From NCBI GenBank assembly GCA_021800255.1, contig JAJYZC010000009.1:1-64000 (forward strand): a stretch of DNA of 64,000 bases. Reading direction: 5' to 3'. Source of the DNA: Acidobacteriota bacterium (lineage in GTDB: Bacteria > Acidobacteriota > Terriglobia > Terriglobales > Acidobacteriaceae). Made by a program: the position numbers and the translations under genes. Under the pieces are notes generated by a model. That model was given only the letters and a program-made list of their open reading frames with translations, was not told the origin of the DNA and did not search any database. Of this stretch, positions 25,937 to 34,912 are shown piece after piece (the stretch's first letter is position 1; every line of letters begins with the position of its first letter).

Positions 25937-26515
25937 TCAGGCCGGGCCGAGTTCCGCGAAGGCCAGTCGCAGCCGCCGCCACGTCGTCTCCAGGTCCTCA
26001 GGCAGGACGCGGGTCTCCGCAACGGTGGTGATAAAGCTGGTGTCTCCGGTCCAGCGAGGCATGGCGTGCAGGTGAACGTGCCCGGCTACCCCCGCGCCGG
26101 CCGACTGGCCGATGTTCATGCCGAAGTTAAACCCGTCGGGGTGGTAAACGCGCTCCAGGGCGCGCTCCGTGCGCTGCGCCAAGTCCATGAGCTCCTGGGC
26201 GGTTTCAGCAGGCAGCGCAGCCAGCCGGTCCAGATGAGCGTAGGGCATCGCCATCACGTGGCCGGAGGTGTAAGGGAAGGCGTTCAGGCACACGAAATTG
26301 TATTTGGCGCGCACCACCAAGCCCGCGGCGGCTTCGGCCTTCTCCGCTTCCATGCTGTTGGCGATGGCGTAATCCACTGAGGCGATGAGATTGCAGAAGA
26401 TGCAGCCGAGATTGCCGGGCCAAGCTCTCAGCGCGGGAGCCACGCCGGTACGGGCGGTCTCATCTGCCGAAGTGACGTAGGCATAACGCCAGGGAGTCCA
26501 AAGGTGGTCCATCAC
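25937..26515 (-). CDS. HIT-family hydrolase/AP4A phosphorylase-like protein
   Basis: 192 aa. It has the histidine triad HVHLHAMPRW near residue 148, the N-terminal WTPWRYAYV typical of the HIT subgroup often annotated as AP(4)A phosphorylase, and IFCNLIAS. It acts on nucleoside phosphates such as diadenosine tetraphosphate. Two adjacent ATGs (26515, 26512) are possible starts. It is divergent from rpsA. Confidence 0.92.
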   Translation of the reverse strand: MMDHLWTPWRYAYVTSADETARTGVAPALRAWPGNLGCIFCNLIASVDYAIANSMEAEKAEAAAGLVVRAKYNFVCLNAFPYTSGHVMAMPYAHLDRLAALPAETAQELMDLAQRTERALERVYHPDGFNFGMNIGQSAGAGVAGHVHLHAMPRWTGDTSFITTVAETRVLPEDLETTWRRLRLAFAELGPA

Positions 26516-26926
26516 GATTGCGCCGCTGGCACCAGTATATCGAGGCGCTTCGGCCCACGCTCAGTGTTTGCAATGCGGGATGCCGGGGCGTGCGCCGGAA
26601 GTGCCTCGATTGACGCTGGAAAGCGTACATTGCTACACTCGATTGCGTAGCTTCCTGCGCGGATTCCAGCAGTGAGTTGAGGCCGCCATGCAGCGAGCCG
26701 TCCCTGCCGGGTGTTTTTCCAAGGAGACCGGCGGCATCTCCGAATCCAGCCCCAAGCTGGACGGTGCTCCATGGGAGGACGCGGCGGTTCGGCGCCAAAG
26801 CGCGACGGCAGGATCACGGCTTGTAGGGCTCTCCGCTCGCGGTTCGCCGTGGTGGGCAGCGCGGGAGCCGCTCCTGACGGAGAGAGTGAGCCGCCGGGAG
26901 AGCATGGAATTCCGGAGCTGGCAGTA
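26516..26926. other. HIT-rpsA divergent region with the rpsA leader
   Basis: 411 bp. It holds the rpsA promoter (26610-26639), a leader of about 280 nt, and a 7-codon ORF overlapping the rpsA start. The 79-codon frame 26688-26927 ends at the same stop as that ORF; its longer part shows no recognisable features. Confidence 0.5.
26610..26639 (+). promoter_or_regulatory. Sigma70-type promoter of rpsA
   Basis: TTGACG, 18 bp, TACACT. It is the best housekeeping promoter seen in the window. Transcription would start near 26646, leaving a leader of about 280 nt before the rpsA ATG. Confidence 0.7.
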
Positions 26927-26927
26927 A
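26904..26927 (+). CDS. Candidate 7-aa leader peptide overlapping rpsA
   Basis: ATG...TAA encodes MEFRSWQ, with GGGAG 2 nt upstream of the ATG. Its TAA overlaps the rpsA ATG as TAATG, an arrangement that can couple translation of the two. It may be chance; the longer 79-codon frame uses the same stop. Confidence 0.35.
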   Translation: MEFRSWQ

Positions 26928-28966
26928 TGGCAAACGTCCTTAATCCCGAACCCGAGAGCATAACCCTGAACACCGAATTGGAAGTCCCAACACTAGAACC
27001 TGCGGCGGAAGCTGAGCAACCGCTGTACGAATCCGCGTCCAACCTTGAGGCCACAGATGCTGTTGCAGCAATCGCACCGGACGCAGATAACCCTCCAACT
27101 GAGCCCTTAGCCGCACCAGCAGAAGCCGTGGCTGCGGCCGCCACCCACCGTGCAGAAAGCGAAAAAGGAGTGGAAGACGCCCCTGCCGCGGCCGCAGAGG
27201 CGCCGCTGGAAGCCGCGTCCGTTCACCGCACAGAACCGGGTGCGCTTGCGCCGGCAGCTCCTGCAACTGAGCCCGCGGAAGACTTCTCTGCGGCCCTGGC
27301 CGCGTTTGAGCGCGAGCAGGCGGCCGAGGCGGCCGCCGTCGAGGCGCATGGGGATAAGATCGTTTCCGGTACAGTTCTCAAGCAGACGGAAAAGTACCTG
27401 GTGGTGGATGTGGGCCTCAAATCCGAGGGGCTTGTGCCCTTGGAGCAGGTTCTGGACCACACCGGCGCAGTCAAGTTACAGCCCGGCGACCCCATCGACG
27501 TGGTGATCGAGCGCGAGGAGCCGGAGGGCGGCTACCTGGTGAGCTACGAGCGCGCCCAGCGGCTGCGCGTTTGGGACGCGATTGAGCGCGCCGCGCACGA
27601 CAAGACGCCCATCCAAGGCACCGTGGTCAGCCGCGTCAAGGGCGGGCTGACCGTGGACATCGGCTTGAAGGCATTCTTGCCCGGCTCGCAGCTTGAAATC
27701 CGCCCCGTGCGCAACCTCGATGGCTACCTTGGCCGGCAGATTGACGTGCGTGTAATCAAGCTGAATAAGAAGCGCGGCAACGTGGTGGTAAGCCGCAAGG
27801 AGCTTCTGGAAGAGGATCTGAACGTCAAACGGTCGGCCACGATGGAGCACCTGGAGGAGGGCGCGGTGCTCACCGGAACGGTGAAAAACCTCACCGACTA
27901 CGGCGCGTTTGTCGATCTGGGCGGCATTGACGGCCTGCTGCACATCACCGACATGAGCTGGGGACGGTTGACGCACCCCCGCGACCTGGTGAATGTAGGC
28001 GATGAGATTCAGGTGAAGGTGCTCAAATTCGACAAAGAAAAGCAGCGGGTTTCACTGGGCTTTAAGCAGTTGACCCCTGACCCGTGGCTGGACGCCGCCG
28101 AACGCTATCCGGTAGGCGCCAAAGTGCATGGGCGGGTGCTTTCGGTCACCGACTACGGCGCCTTCATCGAGCTGGAGCAGGGCATTGAGGGACTGGTTCA
28201 CCTCTCGGAGATGACCTGGTCCAAGCGGCTCAAGCATCCCTCCAAGCTGGTCAAGCCGGGCGACGAGGTGGATACAGTGGTGCTCAGCGTGAATTCCGGC
28301 GACCGGCGGATTTCGCTGGGCATGAAGCAGTTGATGGAAAATCCCTGGGAGAACCTGACCGACCGCTATCCGGTGGGAACCGTGGTCGAGGGCCGGGTGC
28401 GCAACCTCACCGACTTTGGCGCCTTCATCGAGATCGAGGACGGCATCGACGGCATGGTGCACGTCTCCAACCTCAGTTGGGTCAAACGCGTGAAGCATCC
28501 CTCCGAGGTCGTGAAAAAGGGCGAGCGGTTGAAGGCCGTGGTACTGGGCGTTGAACCCCAGAACCGGCGCCTGAGCCTGGGCATCAAGCAATTGCAGCCC
28601 GACGTCTGGGAGACCTTCTTCGCCACCCACCGGGTGGGCGACGTAGTGCACGGTAAGGTGCTGCGCATCGCGCAGTTCGGCGCCTTTGTCGAAATCGCCG
28701 AAGGCATTGAGGGCCTGTGCCATATCTCCGAGGCTGGCGACCAGGCTGGCAGCCACTCCAAGCTCGAGCCGGGCGAGGAGCACGACTTCAAGATCATCAA
28801 GATCAACGTGGAAGAAAAGAAGGTGGGCCTGAGCCTGCGCGCGCTGGGCCACGAAGCCACCCGAGCGCAGGTGGAAAGCTACAAGGCGGAGGCGCACAAG
28901 CATCCGGTCTCCAGCTCCACCACCACCCTCGGCGACCTCATCAACTGGCGCAAGGGTGAGCGGTAA
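26927..28966 (+). CDS. rpsA: 30S ribosomal protein S1
   Basis: 679 aa mRNA-binding ribosomal protein. Six S1 OB-fold repeats start at about residue 141; the central ones are near-identical in pattern ([71 protein letters not shown]). An acidic, Ala/Glu/Pro-rich extension of about 140 residues precedes the first repeat and makes the protein longer than the 557-aa E. coli form. The ATG at 26927 ([10 protein letters not shown]) has GGAG 9 nt upstream; the track ORF begins too early. Confidence 0.96.
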   Translation: MANVLNPEPESITLNTELEVPTLEPAAEAEQPLYESASNLEATDAVAAIAPDADNPPTEPLAAPAEAVAAAATHRAESEKGVEDAPAAAAEAPLEAASVHRTEPGALAPAAPATEPAEDFSAALAAFEREQAAEAAAVEAHGDKIVSGTVLKQTEKYLVVDVGLKSEGLVPLEQVLDHTGAVKLQPGDPIDVVIEREEPEGGYLVSYERAQRLRVWDAIERAAHDKTPIQGTVVSRVKGGLTVDIGLKAFLPGSQLEIRPVRNLDGYLGRQIDVRVIKLNKKRGNVVVSRKELLEEDLNVKRSATMEHLEEGAVLTGTVKNLTDYGAFVDLGGIDGLLHITDMSWGRLTHPRDLVNVGDEIQVKVLKFDKEKQRVSLGFKQLTPDPWLDAAERYPVGAKVHGRVLSVTDYGAFIELEQGIEGLVHLSEMTWSKRLKHPSKLVKPGDEVDTVVLSVNSGDRRISLGMKQLMENPWENLTDRYPVGTVVEGRVRNLTDFGAFIEIEDGIDGMVHVSNLSWVKRVKHPSEVVKKGERLKAVVLGVEPQNRRLSLGIKQLQPDVWETFFATHRVGDVVHGKVLRIAQFGAFVEIAEGIEGLCHISEAGDQAGSHSKLEPGEEHDFKIIKINVEEKKVGLSLRALGHEATRAQVESYKAEAHKHPVSSSTTTLGDLINWRKGER

Positions 28967-28996
28967 AGACGCCTTCGCAAACTCGTCACGGAACGC

Positions 28997-29022
28997 AGCG
29001 GCCACCCTTCGGGGTGGCCGCT
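28997..29022 (+). terminator. Hairpin after rpsA
   Basis: Perfect 11-bp stem AGCGGCCACCC / GGGTGGCCGCT closed by a TTCG tetraloop, about 30 bp past the rpsA stop. There is no T-tract, so it is either a weak or factor-assisted terminator or a 3'-end stabiliser. Confidence 0.65.
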
Positions 29023-29200
29023 GTGCATTGGGCGGGAGCTTCCGGGTGCATGAAATCGCGCGCAACCAACACTTCTGGCCTTCGGTCCTGGCATTGCGGC
29101 GATTCAGGCGTGATGCGATCCATTTCATCCCGGCTGGGCGGCGAATCCAATCCCGTCTTCCGCGAAGCTTTTCCAACGCGCTTATGAGCCAATTTTCCTC

Positions 29201-29231
29201 TTGACCTTGACCCTGCGTCAGGCCCGACTAT
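29201..29231 (+). promoter_or_regulatory. MerR-type promoter/operator upstream of the TipAS regulator
   Basis: TTGACC and GACTAT are separated by 19 bp, the over-long spacer typical of MerR-activated promoters. The spacer region contains CTTGAC-CCTGC-GTCAGG, an imperfect inverted repeat. It ends 12 bp before the merR start, indicating autoregulation. Confidence 0.65.
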
Positions 29232-29243
29232 GGTCGAAGAGCG

Positions 29244-30083
29244 ATGGGCACCACCTACCGGATTGGCGAATTCGCGGAATTGGCAGGCGTAACCGTGCGA
29301 GCGTTGCACCACTACGATCGCATCGGCTTGCTCAAGCCGCAGCGCGGAATCTCCGGGTTTCGCCTCTATGACATGGTAGACCTGGAACGTCTCGAACAGA
29401 TTGCGGCACTGAAGTTCCTGGGGATTCCGCTTCGGGAGATCAGGCTGCTGCTGAAACACGGACCGCTGACGCTCACCGGCTCCCTGCATGTGCAACGTGG
29501 AGCTCTGGCCGAAAAGCGAAAGCTGATCGACCGCGCCATCGTTGCCATTGAAGCGGCGGAAAAGGCGATTCGATCGGGGCAAACCACCGACGCGTCCATT
29601 CTCAGACGAATCATCGAGGTGATCGACATGCAACCACAAGAGAAATCCATGCGGAAGTATTACACCGATCAAGCCTGGCTCGATAAGGAGCGTATCGCCC
29701 GTGAAACGCCTCTTGAAGTCCGGCAGAAGAATTTAACGGCCTTTCGGCAGCTCTTCGCCGAGATCGAAGCGGACATCGGCCTGGACCCGGCGAACGAACG
29801 CGCCCAGGCGCTCACCAGGCGGTGGCTGCAGCACTCGGAATTCGCCCATGGCGGCAATGAGGCGCTCAGGGCCGGCAATATCGAGGCATGGAACGATCGC
29901 GCCAACTGGCCGCAGGAAGAACAGGACAAGCTTCTGGCCGCCTTCGGTCTCGATCTCAACGACAGGGCCGCCTCCATGGAGCGCTTCGACGCCGTCGCAA
30001 AATTCATAGAGCGGGCGGTTGGGCACAAGATGCGAACCAATCTTCCGAGTATTCGCAGCCTCTACGGACTCGATCCGGTTTAG
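29244..30083 (+). CDS. MerR-family regulator with TipAS ligand-binding domain
   Basis: 279 aa. N-terminal MerR helix-turn-helix (YRIGEFAELAGVTVRALHHYDRIGLLKP), a dimerisation coiled coil, then a TipAS-type C-terminal domain (QAWLDKERIAR..., RRWLQHSEFAHGGN, GHKMRTNLPSIRSLYG). TipAS domains bind diverse hydrophobic antibiotics or related ligands. The gene follows a MerR-type promoter and precedes a membrane protein by 59 bp, which is its likely regulatory target. Confidence 0.92.
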   Translation: MGTTYRIGEFAELAGVTVRALHHYDRIGLLKPQRGISGFRLYDMVDLERLEQIAALKFLGIPLREIRLLLKHGPLTLTGSLHVQRGALAEKRKLIDRAIVAIEAAEKAIRSGQTTDASILRRIIEVIDMQPQEKSMRKYYTDQAWLDKERIARETPLEVRQKNLTAFRQLFAEIEADIGLDPANERAQALTRRWLQHSEFAHGGNEALRAGNIEAWNDRANWPQEEQDKLLAAFGLDLNDRAASMERFDAVAKFIERAVGHKMRTNLPSIRSLYGLDPV

Positions 30084-30142
30084 CCGGAATTTCGTTCTTC
30101 GGCCCCGATTCGCTTCAATTTCTGTAACCCGAAAGAGGCTCC

Positions 30143-31141
30143 ATGTCGAACCCGCAGCGTTCCATCCTTGCCGCCATCACCCTCTTCTTTCTCGCGCCAC
30201 TCGTCGCCGAATACCTTCTCGGCGATTTTTCCATCACCTTTCTTAAGCCGCTCATCGTGCTGGCGCCCATGTATGGCGGGGGCGCGTTGCTCATCCGCGA
30301 GCTCACGCGCCGCGCGGGCCGCGGCTGGCCCACCATCTTTCTCCTCGGCTGTGCCTACTGCCTCATTGAGGAGGGCTACACCACGCAGACGCTCTTTAAC
30401 CCCAACGCCTTCGGGCTGCACCTCCACTTGCTGTCCGTGGCCTGGATTCCCGCCCTCGGCATCGGCGCCTGGTGGACGCTCTTCATGCTCAACGTTCACC
30501 CCTTCTGGAGCATTGGCGTCTCCATTGCGCTCGTCGAGGGACTGTTCCCTTCCCGCGCCCGCACGCCCTGGCTCGGCAACATTGGCATCCCGGTCGCTGC
30601 TGTTCTCTTCGCCGCCGCCGTTTACTTTAGCACCGTCTTTTCCATCCGCCGCTACCACTTCATCGCTTCGGCCTCACAATTCACGGTCACAGGAGTGATC
30701 GCAATCCTCTTTGCCGCCGCCGCGTTCCTCATTCCCAAGCCGAAATCGCAGCCCAGGCCGGAACCGGTCCCGTCACCCTGGATTACGGGCCTGGCCGCAT
30801 TCTTCCTCGCCGCCGCGGTCTTTTTTGCGCCGATTCCGTTGAACTGGGCCGCCGTCGCGTGGATACTCGCCGCCGATCTTGCTTTTCTGCTCTTGCTCTG
30901 GGTGTTTTCGCGCCGCAGCGCATGGACTGCCCTGCACACGCTCTCAATCGCCGCAGCCGGCGCTCTTTTTTATGGCATGCACGCATTCATCCAGGGGCCT
31001 ATCGTCCCCGCCCCGAAGGGGACCGTCCTCGCCAGCCACGTGCTGCTTCTCGTGCTCGCGCTGGCTGTCATCGCCATCGCGGCGCGCCGCACGCGCGGCT
31101 GGATCTCTGTCGAATCCGGCTCCGTCGCCAGTGCCCAATGA
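30143..31141 (+). CDS. Polytopic membrane protein linked to the MerR regulator
   Basis: 332 aa, eight to ten TM helices. A conserved-looking polar motif, CLIEEGYTTQTLFNP, lies between early helices near residue 76; paired glutamates in a membrane loop recall CAAX/CPBP-type intramembrane proteases, but the other motifs of that family are not evident. RBS AGAGG lies 6 nt before the ATG. Being downstream of a TipAS-type regulator, it could serve in drug response or export. Unrecognised family. Confidence 0.75.
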   Translation: MSNPQRSILAAITLFFLAPLVAEYLLGDFSITFLKPLIVLAPMYGGGALLIRELTRRAGRGWPTIFLLGCAYCLIEEGYTTQTLFNPNAFGLHLHLLSVAWIPALGIGAWWTLFMLNVHPFWSIGVSIALVEGLFPSRARTPWLGNIGIPVAAVLFAAAVYFSTVFSIRRYHFIASASQFTVTGVIAILFAAAAFLIPKPKSQPRPEPVPSPWITGLAAFFLAAAVFFAPIPLNWAAVAWILAADLAFLLLLWVFSRRSAWTALHTLSIAAAGALFYGMHAFIQGPIVPAPKGTVLASHVLLLVLALAVIAIAARRTRGWISVESGSVASAQ

Positions 31142-31150
31142 GCAGCCCGC

Positions 31151-31266
31151 CTTATAGCATTTTCGGAAAAGGTGTAGACCGAAACCGCTCCTGCTGAGTG
31201 GATTTTTCCTCAAGAAAAATCCACTTTCGCGGCTCTCAATCGTTCCCAATATTTCCGAAAATGCCT
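31151..31266. repeat. Dispersed palindromic repeat, copy A
   Basis: The ends are TATAGCATTTTCGGAAA and ATTTCCGAAAATGC, complementary to each other. The left part (GTAGACCGAAA) matches copy D at 41609. The interior differs from copy D and contains a 12-bp perfect hairpin at 31197-31225. Confidence 0.75.
31197..31225. terminator. Strong bidirectional hairpin
   Basis: AGTGGATTTTTC / GAAAAATCCACT: 12-bp perfect arms with a 5-nt loop, between the 3' ends of the membrane-protein gene and nadB (convergent). The A/T runs inside the stem could terminate transcription from either side. Confidence 0.6.
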
Positions 31267-31273
31267 TTGCCGC

Positions 31274-33025
31274 TTACCACTCCTCGAAGACCGGCCGTCC
31301 CTCCCGGCCGAGCACCGAGTGTTTGCGGAAGTTCTGATCGTCGCGCCGGGGATAGTCGTTGCGGAAGTGCGCGCCGCGGCTCTCGGTGCGAGCCAGGGCG
31401 CTCATCAGGATGCAGTGCGCCACGCAGCTCATGGCCAGCGCCTCAGCCAGCCGGCGGCTGCTCTTTCCGCCGCTCGCCAGCTCGGCAAGGCCCTCCGCGC
31501 AGGCCTTTTGCTCGGCCAGTCCTTTGCGTAACCCGGCCTCATCGCGCAGCAGCCCCGCGTAAGTCCACATGGCGCTCCGCAGCCGCTCCACGATCTCTTC
31601 CACCTGGGCTTCTTCCTTTGCTGTCAGCGCTTTGGAAACTGCGCCGGCGGGTTCGACTGCGGCCAAAGGCAATCCGTCGTCGAGCATGGACCGCGCCGCG
31701 CGTGCGCCGAAGACAAGCCCTTCGAGCAGCGAGTTCGAAGCCAGCCGGTTGGCGCCATGCACGCCCGTGCAGGCTGCCTCGCCCGCTGCGTACAGACCGC
31801 CCAGGCTGGTGCGGCCGCCCAGGTCGGTGCGAATCCCGCCCATCAGGTAGTGCGCAGCCGGGCGCACCGGGATCAGGTCGCGCGCCAGATCCAGTCCATA
31901 GCGCGCCAGGAAGGCGCTGATGCCGGGGAAACGCACAGGAAAGTTCACTCCGCGCACGTGGCGCATGTCCAGGTAGACCGGCCGCGGCTCGCTTCCAGAC
32001 TCGCCCGGCTCGCCCATGGCCTCGCGGGCGATGGCGCGAGCCACCACGTCGCGCGGGGCCAGTTCAGCAAGGGGGTGGACGCGCTCCATGAAGCGCTCGC
32101 CTCGCTCGTTGCGCAGCCATGCGCCCTCGCCGCGCAGGGCTTCAGAGATCAAGAAGCGCGGTGCGCCCGCCTGCGCAAACGCGGTGGGATGGAACTGATA
32201 GAACTCCATGTCGGCCAGCTCCGCGCCGGCCTTCCACCCCCACGGCAAAGACCCGCCGTTGGGGGCCCCGGTCTCACACCCCAACGACAAAGACCCGTCG
32301 TTGGGGGCCCCGGTCTTCCACCCCAACGGCAAAGACCCGCCGTTGGGGACCCCGGCCAGCACGGCCAGCGCGATGCCATCGCCGGTAGCCACAGCAGGAT
32401 TGGTCGTGTCGGAGTAAACCTGGCCGGCCCCGCCGGATGCAATGAGAACGGCGCGCGCCGCCACGCGGCGCTTGCTCCCCTGCCTGCCGCGTCCGGTTGC
32501 GCCCACGCGCACCAGCTCCGCCCCAATCACCCGCCCGCCGTCCACGATCAGTCCCGTGACCATCGTCCATTCGGCGAACCGGATGCGCGGATGAACGCGC
32601 GCAAAGGCCGCCAGGGAGCGGCTGATCTCCGCGCCCGTGGCGTCGCCGCTCGAGTGCAGGATGCGCGGCAGCGAGTGCGCGCCCTCGCGCGTGCGCACCA
32701 GCTCGCCGGCCTCGCGGTCGAAGTTGGCGCCCCACTCGATCAGCTCGGCCACACGCAGCGGACCCTCCGTCACCAGCGCCTCGGCCGCCGGCCGGTAGAC
32801 CAGCCCATCGCCCGCATTCACTGTGTCTTCAAGGTGCAGGGCAATGTCTTCGTCGCCCTTGAGCGCCACAGCGATCCCGCCCTGCGCGTAGTGCGTGTTC
32901 GACTCGCCGACCGACTCCTTGGTGACCACCAGCACGTCGCCGTGGCGCGCCAGCTCCACGGCCGCGCGCAAGCCGGCCACGCCCGCGCCCACGATCAGAT
33001 AGTCCACTGCAGAGGTTCTTGCCAT
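31274..33025 (-). CDS. nadB: L-aspartate oxidase
   Basis: FAD enzyme oxidising L-aspartate to iminoaspartate for de novo NAD synthesis. 583 aa. FAD motif YLIVGAGVAGLRAAVELA, substrate region THYAQGGIAVAL, HSSGDATGAEISRSL, PAAHYLMGGIRTD and TGVHGANRLASNSLLEGLVFGARAA are all present. The start is the ATG at 33025 (MARTSAVDYL); the upstream part of the track ORF is tandem-repeat DNA. A 42-residue insertion made of three 14-residue repeats lies between GDGIALAVLAG and AELADMEFYQFHP, where other NadB proteins run straight through. nadA and nadC are not nearby. Confidence 0.95.
   Translation of the reverse strand: MARTSAVDYLIVGAGVAGLRAAVELARHGDVLVVTKESVGESNTHYAQGGIAVALKGDEDIALHLEDTVNAGDGLVYRPAAEALVTEGPLRVAELIEWGANFDREAGELVRTREGAHSLPRILHSSGDATGAEISRSLAAFARVHPRIRFAEWTMVTGLIVDGGRVIGAELVRVGATGRGRQGSKRRVAARAVLIASGGAGQVYSDTTNPAVATGDGIALAVLAGVPNGGSLPLGWKTGAPNDGSLSLGCETGAPNGGSLPWGWKAGAELADMEFYQFHPTAFAQAGAPRFLISEALRGEGAWLRNERGERFMERVHPLAELAPRDVVARAIAREAMGEPGESGSEPRPVYLDMRHVRGVNFPVRFPGISAFLARYGLDLARDLIPVRPAAHYLMGGIRTDLGGRTSLGGLYAAGEAACTGVHGANRLASNSLLEGLVFGARAARSMLDDGLPLAAVEPAGAVSKALTAKEEAQVEEIVERLRSAMWTYAGLLRDEAGLRKGLAEQKACAEGLAELASGGKSSRRLAEALAMSCVAHCILMSALARTESRGAHFRNDYPRRDDQNFRKHSVLGREGRPVFEEW
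32231..32356 (-). repeat. Three-copy 42-bp minisatellite inside nadB
   Basis: Three units of 42 bp (14 codons each) reading roughly GAPN(D/G)GSLSLGWKT. Each unit carries an inverted repeat CCCCAACGGC...GCCGTTGGGG. The length is a multiple of three, so the nadB frame is intact. This G/C-rich word is unlike the rest of NadB. Confidence 0.85.
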
Positions 33026-33099
33026 AAACTTTGAGGCTATCACCGCAGAAACGCCAGAGCAGCAAATGATGGGATGAGGCAGCGGATGGCGCAGAACAA

Positions 33100-33151
33100 G
33101 GCCGCAGGAGTTGGTGCAAAGGCCGCAGGAGTTGGTGCAAAGGCCGCAGGA
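33100..33151. repeat. 21-bp tandem repeat upstream of nadB
   Basis: GGCCGCAGGAGTTGGTGCAA-A repeated twice exactly, plus a 10-bp third partial copy. It lies 75-125 bp upstream of the nadB ATG, in the likely promoter region. Confidence 0.85.
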
Positions 33152-33298
33152 TGCTGCGCGCCGGCGCCGGTCAACATCCACAGGGGCGAAGGCCCGGATA
33201 GCCGCGCGCCAGTCACACCCGGATCAAACTTCTGCTCCCTGTCCGCGGCATTCATGGCGGCCAGTTCAGGGTGCTTGTAACAGGCCGGGCGATGCCCG

Positions 33299-34912
33299 CT
33301 ACTGCCTTTTTTTCATGCGCTGCGCCAGCCACGCGCGGTAAAGCCCGCACTGCGCCGCGCGCAGCGGCTTGCCGCTGGCTGCCGCGTTCCCGTCCACGCC
33401 AAAGTCCATGTACCGCTGCGAGGCGGCGAGCCTGGGCCACTCTGGCAGCCCCGCGCCGTTCGGATCGCCGCTGCGCGCAAAGTTCGTCCAGTAGTCCTCC
33501 ATCCGATCCGCCAACTTGAAATCCAGCTTGGTGAACTTGCCTCCGATGTTTCCCGACTTGGGGAAGAACCCAAACACATACGGCAGTTCGCCCGAGTGCT
33601 GCGCCCCCTCCGCCTCCTGGGCGGGGAGGGGATGATCGAACTCGTATTCGTACACCGGCTGCCCGGTCGCGCTTTGCCACAGCGCCTCGGTGGTGATGGG
33701 GCAATGGAACATGCGGTCAGCGAACCACTGCACCGAAGCCGAGCCATAGAGCGGATCACTGGCGCCCTGCCCGTTGCCGGCCAGCCCGTAGATCGCCAGG
33801 GCCTTGGGCGCCAGACTTCCGGCCTCGCGCTCAATGCTGGCGCGCAGCGCATTCACCGGCTCAGAGATCACGATCTCGCGCGAGGTGGTGCCCAGCAGCA
33901 GCGGGATCGCGGCTGCTTGTCCGGCGGCAAACACTTCCTCTGGCGAGCGCGGCAGCACCCAGCCATCCACGTCGGGCGTAAAGCCGCCCGGCCATTGCGT
34001 GGCGCGTGCGCCCAGTTCGGTGAGCAGCTCGGCGGCCGGAATCTTGCGCAGGAACGCAATGCCCCGCGCTCCGGCGGGCGCGTTCAAAGCCGCGGCTGTC
34101 TTCTCGCCCAGTTGCTCTGCTTTGACCAGTGGAATTACCGGCGGCCAAAAGGCCGCGCCGCTTTCGCCCATGGCCTTCTCAAACAGCCCGCGCGCCAGCG
34201 GCGAGGTCATCAACATGCCCGTATCCATGGAACCCGCCGACTGGCCAAAGACCGTCACATTGTTGGGATCGCCGCCGAACGCGGCAATGTTCGCGCGCAC
34301 CCACTGGAGGGCGAGGATCTGGTCCATCAGCCCGTAGTTGCCCGAGGCGTGATGCGGCGACTCGCGTGTGAGCGCCGGATCGGCGAAGAAACCGAAGACG
34401 CCGAGGCGATAATTGATCGTCACCAGCACCACCCCGTGCGCGGGCAGGGTGCCGTCGTTGTAGAGCCCGCCGCTGCCCGATCCGCCCAGGTTCGCTCCGC
34501 CGTGAATCCAGAACATCACCGGCAGCGGCTTCCGCGCCGGCCACGCCGGGGTAATCACGTTGAGGAAGAGGCAGTTCTCGCTGTCATGTCCGGCATCGTA
34601 ACGGTTCCAGTCGCCGGTGAGCAGCGGCTGCATGCACGATGCGCCAAAGTGCGCGGCTTCGCGAATGCCTTTCCATCGCTTCGCCGGCAGCGGTGGGCGC
34701 CAGCGCAACCGGCCTACCGGAGGCTGCGCGTAAGGAATGCCCAGGAACTCCGCGCCGCCGCCGGGGCGCGCCACTCCGCGCACCAGTCCCGCCGTGGTAC
34801 GCGCCACCAACCCGTTGTCTGCCGCCAACATCGGAAGCGCGGTCACCAATAACACTGCCGCTAACGCCGCCCAGCCGTAAACCGCTCTCCACCTCAACCT
34901 TCGATTACCCAC
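33299..34912 (-). CDS. Exported type-B carboxylesterase
   Basis: 537 aa alpha/beta-hydrolase. Signal peptide GNRRLRWRAVYGWAALAAVLLVTALPMLAAD. Family motifs: FLGIPYAQPPVGRLRW, ENCLFLNVITP, the oxyanion-hole HGGANLGGSG, nucleophile-elbow FGQSAGSMD, and the histidine region QHSGELPYVFG. It would hydrolyse esters of organic acids or sugars in the periplasm. I chose the GTG at 34912 because GGAGGAGGAG lies 4-5 nt upstream and the signal peptide begins there; the track start adds an arginine-rich stretch. Confidence 0.9.
   Translation of the reverse strand: MGNRRLRWRAVYGWAALAAVLLVTALPMLAADNGLVARTTAGLVRGVARPGGGAEFLGIPYAQPPVGRLRWRPPLPAKRWKGIREAAHFGASCMQPLLTGDWNRYDAGHDSENCLFLNVITPAWPARKPLPVMFWIHGGANLGGSGSGGLYNDGTLPAHGVVLVTINYRLGVFGFFADPALTRESPHHASGNYGLMDQILALQWVRANIAAFGGDPNNVTVFGQSAGSMDTGMLMTSPLARGLFEKAMGESGAAFWPPVIPLVKAEQLGEKTAAALNAPAGARGIAFLRKIPAAELLTELGARATQWPGGFTPDVDGWVLPRSPEEVFAAGQAAAIPLLLGTTSREIVISEPVNALRASIEREAGSLAPKALAIYGLAGNGQGASDPLYGSASVQWFADRMFHCPITTEALWQSATGQPVYEYEFDHPLPAQEAEGAQHSGELPYVFGFFPKSGNIGGKFTKLDFKLADRMEDYWTNFARSGDPNGAGLPEWPRLAASQRYMDFGVDGNAAASGKPLRAAQCGLYRAWLAQRMKKRQ

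Noticed and set aside
26711-29176. Minus-strand 374-aa ORF opposite rpsA (28052-29176) and the upstream extension of the rpsA frame
   Set aside because: The minus frame is the shadow of the S1 repeats. The upstream extension of rpsA lies in the leader and its sequence differs in character from the protein.
33299-34912. Para-nitrobenzyl esterase or acetylcholinesterase-specific naming
   Set aside because: The fold and catalytic motifs support only the type-B carboxylesterase family; no feature identifies the substrate.
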